A stretch of DNA of 38,973 nt. Source: Syntrophobacterales bacterium. Lineage in GTDB: Bacteria; Desulfobacterota; Syntrophia; Syntrophales; UBA2210. The notes below the pieces were generated by a model. The model made no database searches and was not told where the DNA came from. It saw only the letters and a program-made list of their open reading frames with translations. The position numbers and the translations under genes are program-made. Where the stretch lies: contig JAGGXJ010000147.1 of NCBI GenBank assembly GCA_021163105.1, forward strand, positions 1 to 38,973. The letters are read 5' to 3'. Positions 27,856-38,182 of this stretch are shown piece by piece (position 1 is the first letter of the stretch; the number at the start of each line of letters is the position of its first letter).

Positions 27856-28398
27856 ATGCAAACTTCTTTTACCTTTCGGAATATGGAAGCCGGGGAATGG
27901 TTAAAAGACTATGTCAGTAAAAAGCTTGCCAGGATTGAAAAATATATAGACAAACCTGTAAGCGCCCACGTGATACTGTCTGTGGAAAAGTTCAGAAATG
28001 TTGCCGAAATAAAATTGTCGGCTGGGAACCAAGCGCTTCAGGGTAAGGAAGAAGCGAAGGAAATGACTCTTGCCATCGACAATGTCATAGATAAAATAGA
28101 ACGGCAAGTGAAGAAATATAAGGAAAAAACGAGGAATCACAAGGATGCCGCATCCATGGGTGAAGCCATGGGATCTGGGGATCTGTCCGCTGAAGAGTAT
28201 GACGAATACGATGAAAATCCCGAAGTGGTAGAGACCAGAAAGGTCACACTCAAACCTATGTCTCTGGAAGATGCAATTCTGGAAATGGATGAGTCGAGGA
28301 ACAGGTTTGTCATTTACAGGGATTCTTCCTCCGAGAGGGTGAGTGTTATTTATCGTCGTGATGACGGGAAGTATGTCTTGATAGAGACCAACAGCTGA
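27856..28398 (+). CDS. hpf: ribosome hibernation promoting factor (long form)
   Basis: N-terminal RaiA/HPF fold plus C-terminal VVETRKVTLKPMSLEDAILEMDESRNRFVIYRDSSSERVSVIYRRDDGKYVLIE. Confidence 0.92.
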   Translation: MQTSFTFRNMEAGEWLKDYVSKKLARIEKYIDKPVSAHVILSVEKFRNVAEIKLSAGNQALQGKEEAKEMTLAIDNVIDKIERQVKKYKEKTRNHKDAASMGEAMGSGDLSAEEYDEYDENPEVVETRKVTLKPMSLEDAILEMDESRNRFVIYRDSSSERVSVIYRRDDGKYVLIETNS

Positions 28399-28416
28399 GA
28401 CAGAAGGTGAGCCATA

Positions 28417-28875
28417 ATGAATATCAAGGATATGCTTAAAAAAGAATTTATCATCGAAAACCTGAAATCCAGGACGAAAAAAGAAGTCCTCGTTGAATTG
28501 TCGGACGTCTTTTCACATGGCGATATTGATCGTGACGCTTTATTTGAAGTGTTGCTGGAGAGAGAAAAACTCGGCAGCACAGGGATAGGTGATGGTATTG
28601 CCATACCCCATGGAAAACTTGCGGGTCTTGAAAAACTTATCATTTCATTCGGGAAAAGTGTGAAAGGAGTTGATTTTGATTCCCTGGACGGTAAGCCTGT
28701 ACACATCTTCTTTTTGCTTCTGGCTCCGGAAAATTCAGCGGGACAGCATCTGAAGGCATTGGCCAGGATATCGCGAATGTTGAAAGACGTCTCTTTCAGG
28801 GAGTCTCTTCTTAAAGCTGAAACGCCTGAAGACATTTACAATCTTATAGTTGAAAAGGACGGGGCATATATTTAA
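28417..28875 (+). CDS. ptsN: PTS-Ntr EIIA (PtsN)
   Basis: VLLEREKLGSTGIGDGIAIPHGKL with the phosphoacceptor His; KPVHIFFLLLAPENSAGQHLKALARISRML. Confidence 0.92.
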   Translation: MNIKDMLKKEFIIENLKSRTKKEVLVELSDVFSHGDIDRDALFEVLLEREKLGSTGIGDGIAIPHGKLAGLEKLIISFGKSVKGVDFDSLDGKPVHIFFLLLAPENSAGQHLKALARISRMLKDVSFRESLLKAETPEDIYNLIVEKDGAYI

Positions 28876-29068
28876 AGTTCCTGTCTGTAATACTTCTCCC
28901 GCCTTCTCATGTTCTCATGACGGTTTTTAGGATCGTCTCTCGATAGTTGTAGTTACCAGAAGGATTCAATCTCGACTCGTCGGGATAAGGATCCAAGGTT
29001 CAAATGAAATGCTAAAGAATTAAAAACAATCACGAAACCTCCAAAAATAGATTGAAGGCAGAATTGCC

Positions 29069-29626
29069 ATGTCAAACCGGAATAACACAGATGAGACAGC
29101 AAGTATGCAGGGTGTGTTGATAGAATTGTTCGGTATAGGAATTATCATAACCGGCGGGAGTGGTATAGGCAAGAGTGAATGTGGCCTGGAGTTGATAACA
29201 AGGGGTCATAGGCTTGTCGCTGACGATTCAGTGGACATAATAAAAGCTCCCGACGGTACACTCTATGGCAAATGCCCCGACGTGACGAGACATTTCATGG
29301 AGATCAGGGGAATCGGTGTTGTTAATGTGGAAAGCCTTTTCGGCCGGGATGCCGTAAGCGACGGCATCTCGGTGGATATCATTGTCGAGTTGATCAGATG
29401 GGAAGACTGGAATGATATGGATAGACTGGGTTCAAAAGAACAACATTGCCGCATTCTTGCTGTTGACCTGCCAATCCTCAGACTGCCCGTAAGATCGGGG
29501 GGGAATATGGCTACTGTCATAGAAATAGTAGCGAGAAATCATATACTTAAAAAAAGAGGCTATAATGCTTCGATGGATCTGATAAAAAAAGTTTCCGATA
29601 AGATAAGAAAGACAGAAAAGCGATGA
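29069..29626 (+). CDS. hprK: HPr kinase/phosphorylase, C-terminal catalytic domain only (185 aa)
   Basis: MQGVLIELFGIGIIITGGSGIGKSECGLELITRGHRLVADDSVDI, MEIRGIGVVNVESLFG; no N-terminal HprK domain in frame. Confidence 0.88.
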   Translation: MSNRNNTDETASMQGVLIELFGIGIIITGGSGIGKSECGLELITRGHRLVADDSVDIIKAPDGTLYGKCPDVTRHFMEIRGIGVVNVESLFGRDAVSDGISVDIIVELIRWEDWNDMDRLGSKEQHCRILAVDLPILRLPVRSGGNMATVIEIVARNHILKKRGYNASMDLIKKVSDKIRKTEKR

Positions 29627-30489
29627 AAAATCTTCGTATTGTCATTGTAACAGGTCTGTCTGGTTCCGGGAAGAGTACGGCCCTGAGGGCTCTGGAAGAC
29701 ATCGGGTTCTTTTGTGTGGATAACCTTCCAATCATGCTTCTTCCTAAATTTCTGGACATGCAGACTGGAACCTCATCCGAAGTTTCGAAGATAGCTCTGG
29801 TTATGGACCTGCGTGAGAAACATTTTCTTGAAAATCATATAAACGTTCTCTCCAGATTGAAAAAAAAGAAGTATAATATTGAGATACTTTTTCTTGATAC
29901 AAACGACGATTTTCTTCTGCGAAGATTCAGCGAAACAAGGAGGCTGCACCCCCTGTCGGAGGGCAAGACTATTCTTGAAAGCATAAAGTTGGAACGGAAT
30001 AAACTGCAGGAATTGAAAGAGATGGCTGGTAATGTTATTGACACGTCAAATTACAGCGTTCATCAGTTGAAGGAACATGTTCAGAGACTCTGCCTTGCTC
30101 CAGGCAAGGTTAGGAAGCTCCTTATAAATTTGATATCGTTCGGATACCGTTTCGGTTTGCCTCCGGACGCTGATATTGTGATGGATGTCAGATTTCTTCC
30201 CAATCCCTACTTCGTTAAAGATCTCAAGGAATACAACGGCAATGAAACAACCGTGGAAGAATATGTTATGCAGTGGGATGACACAGAGCAGTTTCTTTCT
30301 AATTTGTTCAAGATGATGACATTCCTGACACCGCTGTACGAAAAAGAGGGAAAATCATATCTGAATATCGCAATTGGGTGTACGGGGGGAAAGCACCGGT
30401 CCGTAGTTATACTCAACCAGTTAGCCCGATATTTTTCTGACAGAGACTACACGACAAATGTAAGCCACCGGGATATAGACAGGGCGTAA
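29623..30489 (+). CDS. rapZ: RapZ/YvcJ nucleotide-binding protein (RNase adaptor family)
   Basis: IVTGLSGSGKSTALRALEDIGFFCVDNLP, ETRRLHPL, FGLPPDADIVMDVRFLPNPY, IAIGCTGGKHRSVVI; overlaps the hprK stop by 4 nt. Confidence 0.96.
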   Translation: MKNLRIVIVTGLSGSGKSTALRALEDIGFFCVDNLPIMLLPKFLDMQTGTSSEVSKIALVMDLREKHFLENHINVLSRLKKKKYNIEILFLDTNDDFLLRRFSETRRLHPLSEGKTILESIKLERNKLQELKEMAGNVIDTSNYSVHQLKEHVQRLCLAPGKVRKLLINLISFGYRFGLPPDADIVMDVRFLPNPYFVKDLKEYNGNETTVEEYVMQWDDTEQFLSNLFKMMTFLTPLYEKEGKSYLNIAIGCTGGKHRSVVILNQLARYFSDRDYTTNVSHRDIDRA

Positions 30490-30498
30490 AACTACTCA

Positions 30499-30526
30499 GG
30501 TTCACAGTTCACGGTTTACGGTTCAG
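30499..30526. repeat. four degenerate 7-bp tandem repeats (GGTTCAC-like) between rapZ and the convergent M23 gene
   Basis: GGTTCAC AGTTCAC GGTTTAC GGTTCAG; contains the stop codon of the minus-strand M23 ORF (30523-30525). Confidence 0.75.
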
Positions 30527-31863
30527 GGTTGTTTCGCCTGCGAAGACGCCAGCTTTCTCGTTATATTATCCTTTATCCAGTGCGGGTCCCACCATTCCAC
30601 CGGGTTTACAAATTTTCCCCCTGCTATCATACTGAAGTGAAGATGATCACCTCCCGCCATGCCGGTGTTGCCTGTGCGACCTATTACCTCTCCTTTCCCG
30701 ATTGCTTGTCCCTTATTTACGCTTACCGACGAAAGATGTCCGTAGAGGCTGAAGATTCCCATGCCGTGATCTATAATTACTGTGTTTCCGTAGATTCCGA
30801 GATATTCCGCAAACACGACAATGCCCCCATTTGACGCTTCCACCGGCGCGTTTTTCGTGGATGCGAGATCGACTCCCATATGCACGCTTTTACTTATTTC
30901 CCTGCCATCATGATAATAAGTTCTCCTGTCGCCGAAGGTTGCCATGGTGGCGGCATTTTTCATCCGGAGGAAGGTTCCTTCCCAGAGTTGCTCCGGCCGC
31001 GTGTCTTTGCAGATCGTCTCAATGGTTTTTAAATTATCAGTTCTCATTTCACTGTTTACGCGCAAGAAGGCTTCAAGCAGGGTTGTTTCTCTCAAATCTT
31101 TATATCTGCGTTGAAACTCCGGCATCTTCATTTCCAGGAAACGCTGACTTATGTTCATCCTGTCCCCGCGGAACTTCTTGTTTCTTATATGAAAAGAGAC
31201 GGGGCAGAGTGAAATATTTCCGGCATTGTCTTCAGCCTGGATACTTATTTTCAGGTTTTTCTTTGCGATATCCATCGGTATGGCAAAATAAGATATATGG
31301 CGTATTTTGTTTGTTGTGGTCTCCGAATACGAAGGGAAGAAATTATTGTCGACCTGTACCCCGCTCCGAGACACTTCTTCTGAAAGGCTATAGACTGCGA
31401 CGCACGAACCACCGGGATTTATATAGTTTGAAAAACCTGCAGGGGATATCCTGGGTGGTATGGTATCTATAACCACTTCGAATGCCCTGACCGTTGTATT
31501 TTTTCTGAGCGAATAATCCGTAACAGCTATGTCAATCGTGGCTATTCCATCATGGAGTTTCAGCTCTTCCGGGAATACATTAACTTTGATGGTCTCTTTA
31601 TTTATACCCTTTTGAGGCAGATTCAGAGAACTTAATGTGTACTTTTTTCCGCCCTGCGATATATTGACGGAAAGATTGCGAAGACCACTTTTTCTGTCGA
31701 TGCAGGTAATGTCAAAAGCAGTTTCCTGCCCTATCATTTTGATATCCCGGTTTAATATTATTTCCGGTTCCTCTCCTTCGAAATAGACCATGAAAGACCA
31801 GATTCCCCCACCCACCAGCGCGATCAACATAATAAAAAGCAGATACCTCAGAAATTTATTCAT
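30523..31863 (-). CDS. M23 family metallopeptidase with N-terminal TM segment and Ig-like region, 446 aa
   Basis: HMGVDLASTKNAPVEASNGGIVVFAEYLGIYGNTVIIDHGMGIFSLYGHLS...AGGDHLHFSM. Confidence 0.9.
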   Translation of the reverse strand: MNKFLRYLLFIMLIALVGGGIWSFMVYFEGEEPEIILNRDIKMIGQETAFDITCIDRKSGLRNLSVNISQGGKKYTLSSLNLPQKGINKETIKVNVFPEELKLHDGIATIDIAVTDYSLRKNTTVRAFEVVIDTIPPRISPAGFSNYINPGGSCVAVYSLSEEVSRSGVQVDNNFFPSYSETTTNKIRHISYFAIPMDIAKKNLKISIQAEDNAGNISLCPVSFHIRNKKFRGDRMNISQRFLEMKMPEFQRRYKDLRETTLLEAFLRVNSEMRTDNLKTIETICKDTRPEQLWEGTFLRMKNAATMATFGDRRTYYHDGREISKSVHMGVDLASTKNAPVEASNGGIVVFAEYLGIYGNTVIIDHGMGIFSLYGHLSSVSVNKGQAIGKGEVIGRTGNTGMAGGDHLHFSMIAGGKFVNPVEWWDPHWIKDNITRKLASSQAKQP

Positions 31864-32091
31864 ATAATCCTCTCTTTCACGATTTCACTAGATTTTCTAA
31901 ACTGAACAGCGGGCGTTTTTCTCGTTGCTTACGGCGGGGCGGTTCAATTTCATCCAACCCTTTCGCAGTTGACCTTATATATAATAACTGTTATGTTTTT
32001 CAATCTATTTTGATGGCACTTTAGATTTTAAAAAAAGAGCTGACAGAAAAAGTTGTTTTCCCGTATAATCTGCAGATACAGGGACATTACC

Positions 32092-33297
32092 ATGCTGAAA
32101 AACAAAAAAGTTGTTTTAGGGATAACAGGCGGGATCGCTGCTTATAAGGCCGCGGAATTGACGAGGGAGTTTGTAAAACGAGAGGCGGTGGTGAAGGTCA
32201 TCATGACAGAAAACGCGACCGGATTCATAGCTCCTCTTACCCTGCAGACGCTCTCCGGCAATCCGGTTTACAGTGACATGTTTTCTCTTACCGGTGACGG
32301 TGAAATACCACATATATCTCTGGCCCAGTCTGCCGACATAATCGTCGTGGCTCCCGCAACAGCCAATATAATCGGTAAGATCGCGTCGGGTATTGCAGAC
32401 GATCTTCTCTCTACGACAATAATAGCCACAAAGGCCCCCGTACTGATATGCCCGGCTATGAATTCAGACATGTATGACAATCTCATCCTGAGATCCAATA
32501 TTGATAAACTCTCCTCGCTGGGCTATTTCTTTATAAACGCCGGATATGGAGAACTTGCCTGCAAGTCACAAGGTTTCGGAAGATTGCCGGACCCCGGAGA
32601 TATTGCTGAAGAGGTGGAAGCGGTTCTGACAGAGAAGGACCTGAAAGGGCACGGGATACTGATAACAGCGGGTCCTACCAGAGAATCATTTGATCCGGTG
32701 AGGTATATATCCAATCACTCATCCGGGAAAATGGGATATGCTCTGGCTGTCATGGCGAGGAGAAGGGGTGCGGATGTCACATTAATCAGCGGGCCCACCT
32801 CGCTTCCCATACCGGCTGGTGTAAGATTCGTCGGGGTATCGAGCGCTGAGGAGATGAGAAATGCCGTAATGGAGCGCCTGGAAGATTCGACAGTTATTAT
32901 CAAGGCTGCTGCGGTAGCCGATTACCGTCCATCCGCTGCCTCGGATTTCAAGATAAAGAAAAAAGACGGGGAACTGGATGTTCTCCTTGAGAGAACGCCC
33001 GATATAATATCCGAAATCAGCAACAGAAAAGAAAATCGCATACTTGTGGGATTTGCCATGGAGACGGAAAATCTTGTTAAAAACGCTAAAAACAAGATGA
33101 TTGCTAGGGATATGGACCTGATAGTGGCGAACGAACTTGGCCGCCCCGGTTCCGGATTTCAGCACGATACAAATATCGTGAAGATTATAGATAAATCAGG
33201 AAATATTGAGGAATTGCCCCTTATGGACAAAAAAGACGTGGCGGACAGGATTCTGGACAGGGTTTTGGAAATCTCCGGTGGAAGGGGTGAAGGATGA
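32092..33297 (+). CDS. coaBC: bifunctional phosphopantothenoylcysteine decarboxylase/phosphopantothenate-cysteine ligase
   Basis: VVLGITGGIAAYKAAELTREF, APVLICPAMNSDMYDN, ITAGPTRESFDPVRYISNHSSGKMGYALA. Start taken at MLKNKKVVLG. Confidence 0.96.
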   Translation: MLKNKKVVLGITGGIAAYKAAELTREFVKREAVVKVIMTENATGFIAPLTLQTLSGNPVYSDMFSLTGDGEIPHISLAQSADIIVVAPATANIIGKIASGIADDLLSTTIIATKAPVLICPAMNSDMYDNLILRSNIDKLSSLGYFFINAGYGELACKSQGFGRLPDPGDIAEEVEAVLTEKDLKGHGILITAGPTRESFDPVRYISNHSSGKMGYALAVMARRRGADVTLISGPTSLPIPAGVRFVGVSSAEEMRNAVMERLEDSTVIIKAAAVADYRPSAASDFKIKKKDGELDVLLERTPDIISEISNRKENRILVGFAMETENLVKNAKNKMIARDMDLIVANELGRPGSGFQHDTNIVKIIDKSGNIEELPLMDKKDVADRILDRVLEISGGRGEG

Positions 33298-34028
33298 GAG
33301 ACGAACTCCTGGAACTGACAAGCGCCTTGAAAAATCAGATAATATCCGAAAAAGAATCAAGGAATGGTCTTTACAGTAAGCTGTACATAAAGGGAACTTC
33401 GGGTGCATTAGCATCCGCTCCTGTTAATGCCGCGGCGAATAGCAAGGTGGATCACATTTCATCCGTGACACTGGAGGATATAGAAAAAGAACTCGGAGAC
33501 TGCAAAAGGTGCAAATTGCACGATAAGAGACATCACATTGTCTTCGGAGAAGGCAGTCCCATCGCCGATCTTGTATTTGTTGGCGAGGCCCCGGGAAGAG
33601 ACGAAGACATGCAGGGGAAACCCTTTGTGGGCCGGGCGGGACAGCTGCTTACTGACATTATAAAGGCTATGGGAGTGGGGAGAAAAGATGTGTATATATG
33701 CAATATATTAAAATGCCGTCCCCCCGAGAATCGCAACCCCGAGCCTGATGAGATCGCCGCGTGTGAGCCCTTTCTGATCAAGCAGCTTGAGGCTATACAA
33801 CCACGCGTTATCTGCGCGATGGGTAAATTTGCGGCCCAGACCCTTCTCAAAACAGGCACAGCTATCTCCACGCTGCGCGGCAGATTCCATTCCTATCACG
33901 GGATAAAACTCATGCCCACATACCATCCGGCCTATCTTCTGAGAAATCCGGGTGCAAAAAAACAGGTCTGGCAGGATGTGCAGATTATTATGGAAGAGTT
34001 GAAACAGAAGCCGAAGAGCGGAGTGTAA
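33294..34028 (+). CDS. family 4 uracil-DNA glycosylase
   Basis: [89 protein letters not shown]; 4-nt overlap with coaBC. Confidence 0.94.
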   Translation: MRDELLELTSALKNQIISEKESRNGLYSKLYIKGTSGALASAPVNAAANSKVDHISSVTLEDIEKELGDCKRCKLHDKRHHIVFGEGSPIADLVFVGEAPGRDEDMQGKPFVGRAGQLLTDIIKAMGVGRKDVYICNILKCRPPENRNPEPDEIAACEPFLIKQLEAIQPRVICAMGKFAAQTLLKTGTAISTLRGRFHSYHGIKLMPTYHPAYLLRNPGAKKQVWQDVQIIMEELKQKPKSGV

Positions 34029-34078
34029 AATAACACCACATACCATCCTGTCAAAAGCAGAAAGGCAGGCATTATCGG

Positions 34079-35395
34079 GTGAACTTAATGAAAAACAGAA
34101 TGCGAATATATATTGTCTTATTGATGGCGGTTTTGTTTTTTGTCATCGGCGGAGCGGTACAGTCCTTTGGCGAAGGCGAAAAAAACATCTTTGACGTGAT
34201 TACAGTAGATTCGGCAATCACTCCGGCTGTAGCGAAGTATGTTACCGGAGCCATAGACCAATCGGGGACAGACGGTTCTGCCGGCATTATTATTCTTCTG
34301 GACACGCCGGGCGGGCTTGATCTGTCCATGAGAGATATAGTCAAGAAACTTCTGAGTCCTCCTCTCCCTGTCATTGTCTTTGTTTATCCCTCCGGAGCAC
34401 GTGCGGCATCCGCGGGGGTTATGATAACCATGGCCGCGCCTTTGGCCGCGATGGCCCCGGGCACAAATATAGGTGCCGCTCACCCGGTTGCAATCGGTGT
34501 CGGGGGGAAGATGGACGAGACAATGGCGAAGAAGGTGGAGAATGACGCGGTTGCCTACGCCATGGGAATAGTCAAGAAAAGAGGGCGCAACGCTGTATGG
34601 ATAGAGCAGGCCGTGAGGGAAAGTGTTTCCATTACTGCTGAAGAAGCGCTCAAACAGAATGTTATTGATCTAATCGCATCTGATATAGAAGAACTGTTGA
34701 AGAAGATAGACGGGAAGACAATACCGCTCTCCTCCGGGGATGTAATCCTTAAGACAAAGGGTGCTGTTATAAATAAAATGGAGATGGGATTACGGGAGAG
34801 GATTCTTATAACCCTGAGTAATCCCAATATAGCCTATCTCCTGATGATGATAGGACTGGCTGGTCTCTATTTTGAATTTGCCAATCCCGGGGCGATTCTG
34901 CCCGGTGTTGTGGGAGGGATTTCACTCATATTAGCCTTCTTTGCCATGCAGACCCTTCCCGTGAATTATGCTGGCATTGCGCTGATAATCTTCGGCATAA
35001 TCCTCTTTATCGCGGAGATAAAGATAGTAAGCCACGGTATGCTCAGTGTGGCGGGAGTTATCTCTCTTGTCCTGGGTTCTGTCATGTTATTTGATTCTTT
35101 CGTCCCGGCCCTCAGGGTCTCATTTAGTGTGATGATCCCCACAATTATTATAGTGTCACTCTTTTTCATCGCGGTCGTGTCTCTTGCAGTGAAAGCGCAG
35201 ATGAAGAAGCCTTTCACGGGCGTGGAGGGTATGATCGGTCGGGAAGGTAAAACAATAACCCCAGTATATACTGATGGAAAGGTTCTTGTAAAAGGAGAGC
35301 GCTGGAATGCCTTCAGCAGGGAATCAATAGAAAAAGGGACGGATGTACATGTAATCAGCGTCAAGGGATTAAATCTCGAGGTGGAAAAGATATAA
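34079..35395 (+). CDS. NfeD-family (ClpP-class membrane serine protease-like) protein, 438 aa
   Basis: LLDTPGGLDLSMRDIVKKLL, VYPSGARAASAGVMITMAAPLAAMAPGTNIGAAHPV, C-terminal NfeD OB domain. Confidence 0.92.
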   Translation: MNLMKNRMRIYIVLLMAVLFFVIGGAVQSFGEGEKNIFDVITVDSAITPAVAKYVTGAIDQSGTDGSAGIIILLDTPGGLDLSMRDIVKKLLSPPLPVIVFVYPSGARAASAGVMITMAAPLAAMAPGTNIGAAHPVAIGVGGKMDETMAKKVENDAVAYAMGIVKKRGRNAVWIEQAVRESVSITAEEALKQNVIDLIASDIEELLKKIDGKTIPLSSGDVILKTKGAVINKMEMGLRERILITLSNPNIAYLLMMIGLAGLYFEFANPGAILPGVVGGISLILAFFAMQTLPVNYAGIALIIFGIILFIAEIKIVSHGMLSVAGVISLVLGSVMLFDSFVPALRVSFSVMIPTIIIVSLFFIAVVSLAVKAQMKKPFTGVEGMIGREGKTITPVYTDGKVLVKGERWNAFSRESIEKGTDVHVISVKGLNLEVEKI

Positions 35396-35425
35396 AAATA
35401 TAAGAGACATACAGGAGGATAAATT

Positions 35426-36181
35426 ATGTACACAGTAATCACAGTGATTGTTTTGATAGTAATGTTCCTGGCGGCCGCGATACGGGTGCTCAACGAGTAC
35501 GAGAGAGGCGTGATCTTTCGTTTGGGGAGGATTATAGCCACCAAGGGGCCCGGTCTTATCATCCTGATACCCGTAATAGACAGGATGGTAAAGGTGGATA
35601 TGAGGATCATAACGATGGATGTTCCTCCGCAGGATGTGATAACGCGGGACAATGTATCCATCAAGGTAAATGCGGTGATTTACTTCAGGGTCCTGACGGC
35701 CAATGAAGCCGTTGTCGAGGTCGAGAACTTTCTCTACGCCACATCCCAGTTAGCACAGACCACTCTGAGAAGTGTCTGCGGGCAGGTTGAACTGGATGAA
35801 ATCCTCGCCGAGCGGGAGAAGATCAATGCCAGGCTGCAGGAAATACTCGATCGGAGCACCGACCCATGGGGGATAAAGGTGTCAACCGTCGAGGTAAAGC
35901 ACATTGACCTTCCTCAGGAAATGCAGCGTGCGATGGCGAAACAGGCCGAAGCCGAAAGAGAGAGAAGGGCAAAGGTTATAGCCGCGGAGGGCGAATTCCA
36001 GGCCGCGCAGAAGCTCACTGAAGCGGGTAAAATGATGGCAGAGCAGCCTATATCGCTGCAACTCCGCTACCTCCAGACACTCGCGATCGTGGCCGCGGAA
36101 AACAATTCGACAACCCTCTTTCCTATACCGATTGACCTGTTCAAACCCTTTATGGAACTTGCGAAAAAGCAGGATAAATAG
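35426..36181 (+). CDS. SPFH/band-7 stomatin-like (slipin) protein, 251 aa
   Basis: [68 protein letters not shown]. Confidence 0.95.
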   Translation: MYTVITVIVLIVMFLAAAIRVLNEYERGVIFRLGRIIATKGPGLIILIPVIDRMVKVDMRIITMDVPPQDVITRDNVSIKVNAVIYFRVLTANEAVVEVENFLYATSQLAQTTLRSVCGQVELDEILAEREKINARLQEILDRSTDPWGIKVSTVEVKHIDLPQEMQRAMAKQAEAERERRAKVIAAEGEFQAAQKLTEAGKMMAEQPISLQLRYLQTLAIVAAENNSTTLFPIPIDLFKPFMELAKKQDK

Positions 36182-36216
36182 ATTGACGAAGCCCAAAGAG
36201 ACTGAAGGAGGTTGAT

Positions 36217-36543
36217 GTGAAAACCGAGAGAGGCACACGGGGATTTATAGGAGCAGCGATTCTTATTACCCTCGGGATACTTATCATTTTGAACAGTAGC
36301 GATATCTATGGATTTGATAAAAGCTGGCCGATACTTCTCATCGTAATATCGGCCGTCATGCTTACCCAGCGTTCCAGAGATGTCGGGGGATGGTTTATCG
36401 GTGTTGTAGGTGTGGCTTTTTTTGTGATGAGGAATTTCTGGCCGGAGATTGAAGACTGGGGAAAATATGTATTCCCGGTGCTTCTGATACTTCTGGGAGG
36501 GTATATAATATTCAAAAAGGGCAGGGGAAAGAGGCTACCGTAA
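36217..36543 (+). CDS. small membrane protein, LiaF/DUF5668-like TM domain, 108 aa
   Basis: FIGAAILITLGILIILNSSDIYGFDKSWPILLIVISAVML...YVFPVLLILLGGYIIFKKGRG. Confidence 0.65.
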   Translation: MKTERGTRGFIGAAILITLGILIILNSSDIYGFDKSWPILLIVISAVMLTQRSRDVGGWFIGVVGVAFFVMRNFWPEIEDWGKYVFPVLLILLGGYIIFKKGRGKRLP

Positions 36544-36559
36544 CAAGCTCTGTCGACCT

Positions 36560-37315
36560 TCATTCCTTTAGTTTGACCCGCAGGTGCCCTTCTTCTATCT
36601 TGATTCCGTCGATACCGGCCGCGAAGGCATTCCAAAATCCTTCCCTGGCACCGAATTCTTTTACCAGATCCACATTCTTGAGATTACCCAACCAGGCATT
36701 GGGGAGGGGGACACCCCAGACACTAACCCCTTTTAACGCCACGACCGGCTTACCTCCGGCATAGGTAAGTTCCACACCTGCGGTCACTTTAAGTGTCTTG
36801 CCGCCAAAAACGGGGACATCCTCATCCAGGGGCATGAGCAGCTTCATGCTGGCCAGATCACCAGAGAGATCGATCGCCAGTCTCTTCGCAAACTCGGTAT
36901 TTTTCGCCAACAGGGCATTAAGCTCCCTTTCGCTTAAGACAATCTCACGTCCGGATGCATCTTCGCTATACCGTTCAGGTTTCAGAAGCATTTCTCCGGT
37001 GGATTGTGACTGCTCTTTGCGCGTAACATCCGCTTTCTGAAGGGGATCCAGTCGCTCTATCTTTGCAGTAAGGGTTTGTTCTTCCAGGTCGCTCAGCGTC
37101 ACCGGTTTCAGCTCGGATGAAAAGAGATAAACCGTAATCACCCATACCGTGGCCACTGTTGTGATGATGGTTGCGATCACTACGATTCCAAGAAGCTTGA
37201 GCCACCCGAGGCGCGACTGAGCTGCCGGTAGACTTGGACCGGATGTATCGTTTTTCATGCCTTCATTATTTTCTTTTATCCCTCTGCTCTCCTTTTCATG
37301 TTCCTTATAATCCAT
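36560..37315 (-). CDS. hypothetical protein with one N-terminal TM segment
   Basis: ORF opens at 37345; MDYKEHEKES start at 37315 preferred. TM LLGIVVIATIITTVATVWVITVYLF followed by a soluble domain. Confidence 0.65.
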   Translation of the reverse strand: MDYKEHEKESRGIKENNEGMKNDTSGPSLPAAQSRLGWLKLLGIVVIATIITTVATVWVITVYLFSSELKPVTLSDLEEQTLTAKIERLDPLQKADVTRKEQSQSTGEMLLKPERYSEDASGREIVLSERELNALLAKNTEFAKRLAIDLSGDLASMKLLMPLDEDVPVFGGKTLKVTAGVELTYAGGKPVVALKGVSVWGVPLPNAWLGNLKNVDLVKEFGAREGFWNAFAAGIDGIKIEEGHLRVKLKE

Positions 37316-38087
37316 GATATCCCCCAACGCCCTCTCCCTCGACATTCTTCAGGAGCCTCATGATATTGCCGGAGAAGATGAGTTCCTCGTCCGCCGCCGG
37401 CAGATTTAACTCCATAATTTTTTTCTTGCGTGCCAGTGGTGTTGAGAAAGGATAATCGCTTCCATACAGCAGTCTGTGTGGACCATACCTGTCAATAAAT
37501 TCCCTGATTTCATTCAACTCGGGGAGCTCTGAAGACATGTCGGCATAGGTATTTTCCCTTTCCCAGAAATTCTCATTCAGAAACCGGCGGAATCCGCCAT
37601 TCATATGGCCCAGATGCGGAATGATGAATGGTATTCCCTTACCCATTCCATCAACAAACCGAAGCGTATTTTCATACGTTTCCTCAAGCAATATGGCGAA
37701 GCCCTGTTCTCTGATAGCGTCTATCATTCTGGCACATTTCGGATCGTCATAATGATATTCCGGTTCATTTCCGTGGCGATGCCATTTGATCCCGCAGTAC
37801 TGTTCGAGATCTGACGTGTCAAAATCATTCCAGACAAAATGGAAAGGATATATGCGGCGAGCTTTGTTTTTGAGGGAGCGCAGATATTCACGTGAATGCC
37901 TGCGGCGGTTCTGCCAGTATTCATCATCGCGAGAGTCCAAACTATACCGGTCGTAAATTTCCATGACCGGGGAAAAACAGACGGCGCCATCTAACCCCGC
38001 TTCATCGAATTCCGGCGCGATCTCCTCATAAGTCTGCGGCGCTGAATCATCCAGTTCACCGCAATGAACGTGACAGTCAATAATCAT
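37305..38087 (-). CDS. amidohydrolase-2-type TIM-barrel metal-dependent hydrolase, about 260 aa
   Basis: Start MIIDCHVHCGELDD (HxH); IIPHLGHMNGG; YADMSSELPEL; LLYGSDYPFSTP. Confidence 0.85.
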   Translation of the reverse strand: MIIDCHVHCGELDDSAPQTYEEIAPEFDEAGLDGAVCFSPVMEIYDRYSLDSRDDEYWQNRRRHSREYLRSLKNKARRIYPFHFVWNDFDTSDLEQYCGIKWHRHGNEPEYHYDDPKCARMIDAIREQGFAILLEETYENTLRFVDGMGKGIPFIIPHLGHMNGGFRRFLNENFWERENTYADMSSELPELNEIREFIDRYGPHRLLYGSDYPFSTPLARKKKIMELNLPAADEELIFSGNIMRLLKNVEGEGVGGYHGL

Positions 38088-38182
38088 AAAACTAGTCTCC
38101 CAAAATAGTGACAGCTGTACATGCTCAATAATCAGAATTAATTCGAGTTTGACTCTGCTTTTGCTTCTTGTGCAAGTTTTTT

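Noticed and set aside
28876-29068. Search for a missing HprK N-terminal domain or a small RNA between ptsN and hprK
   Set aside because: No in-frame HprK-like peptide and no convincing promoter-terminator pair could be read by eye.
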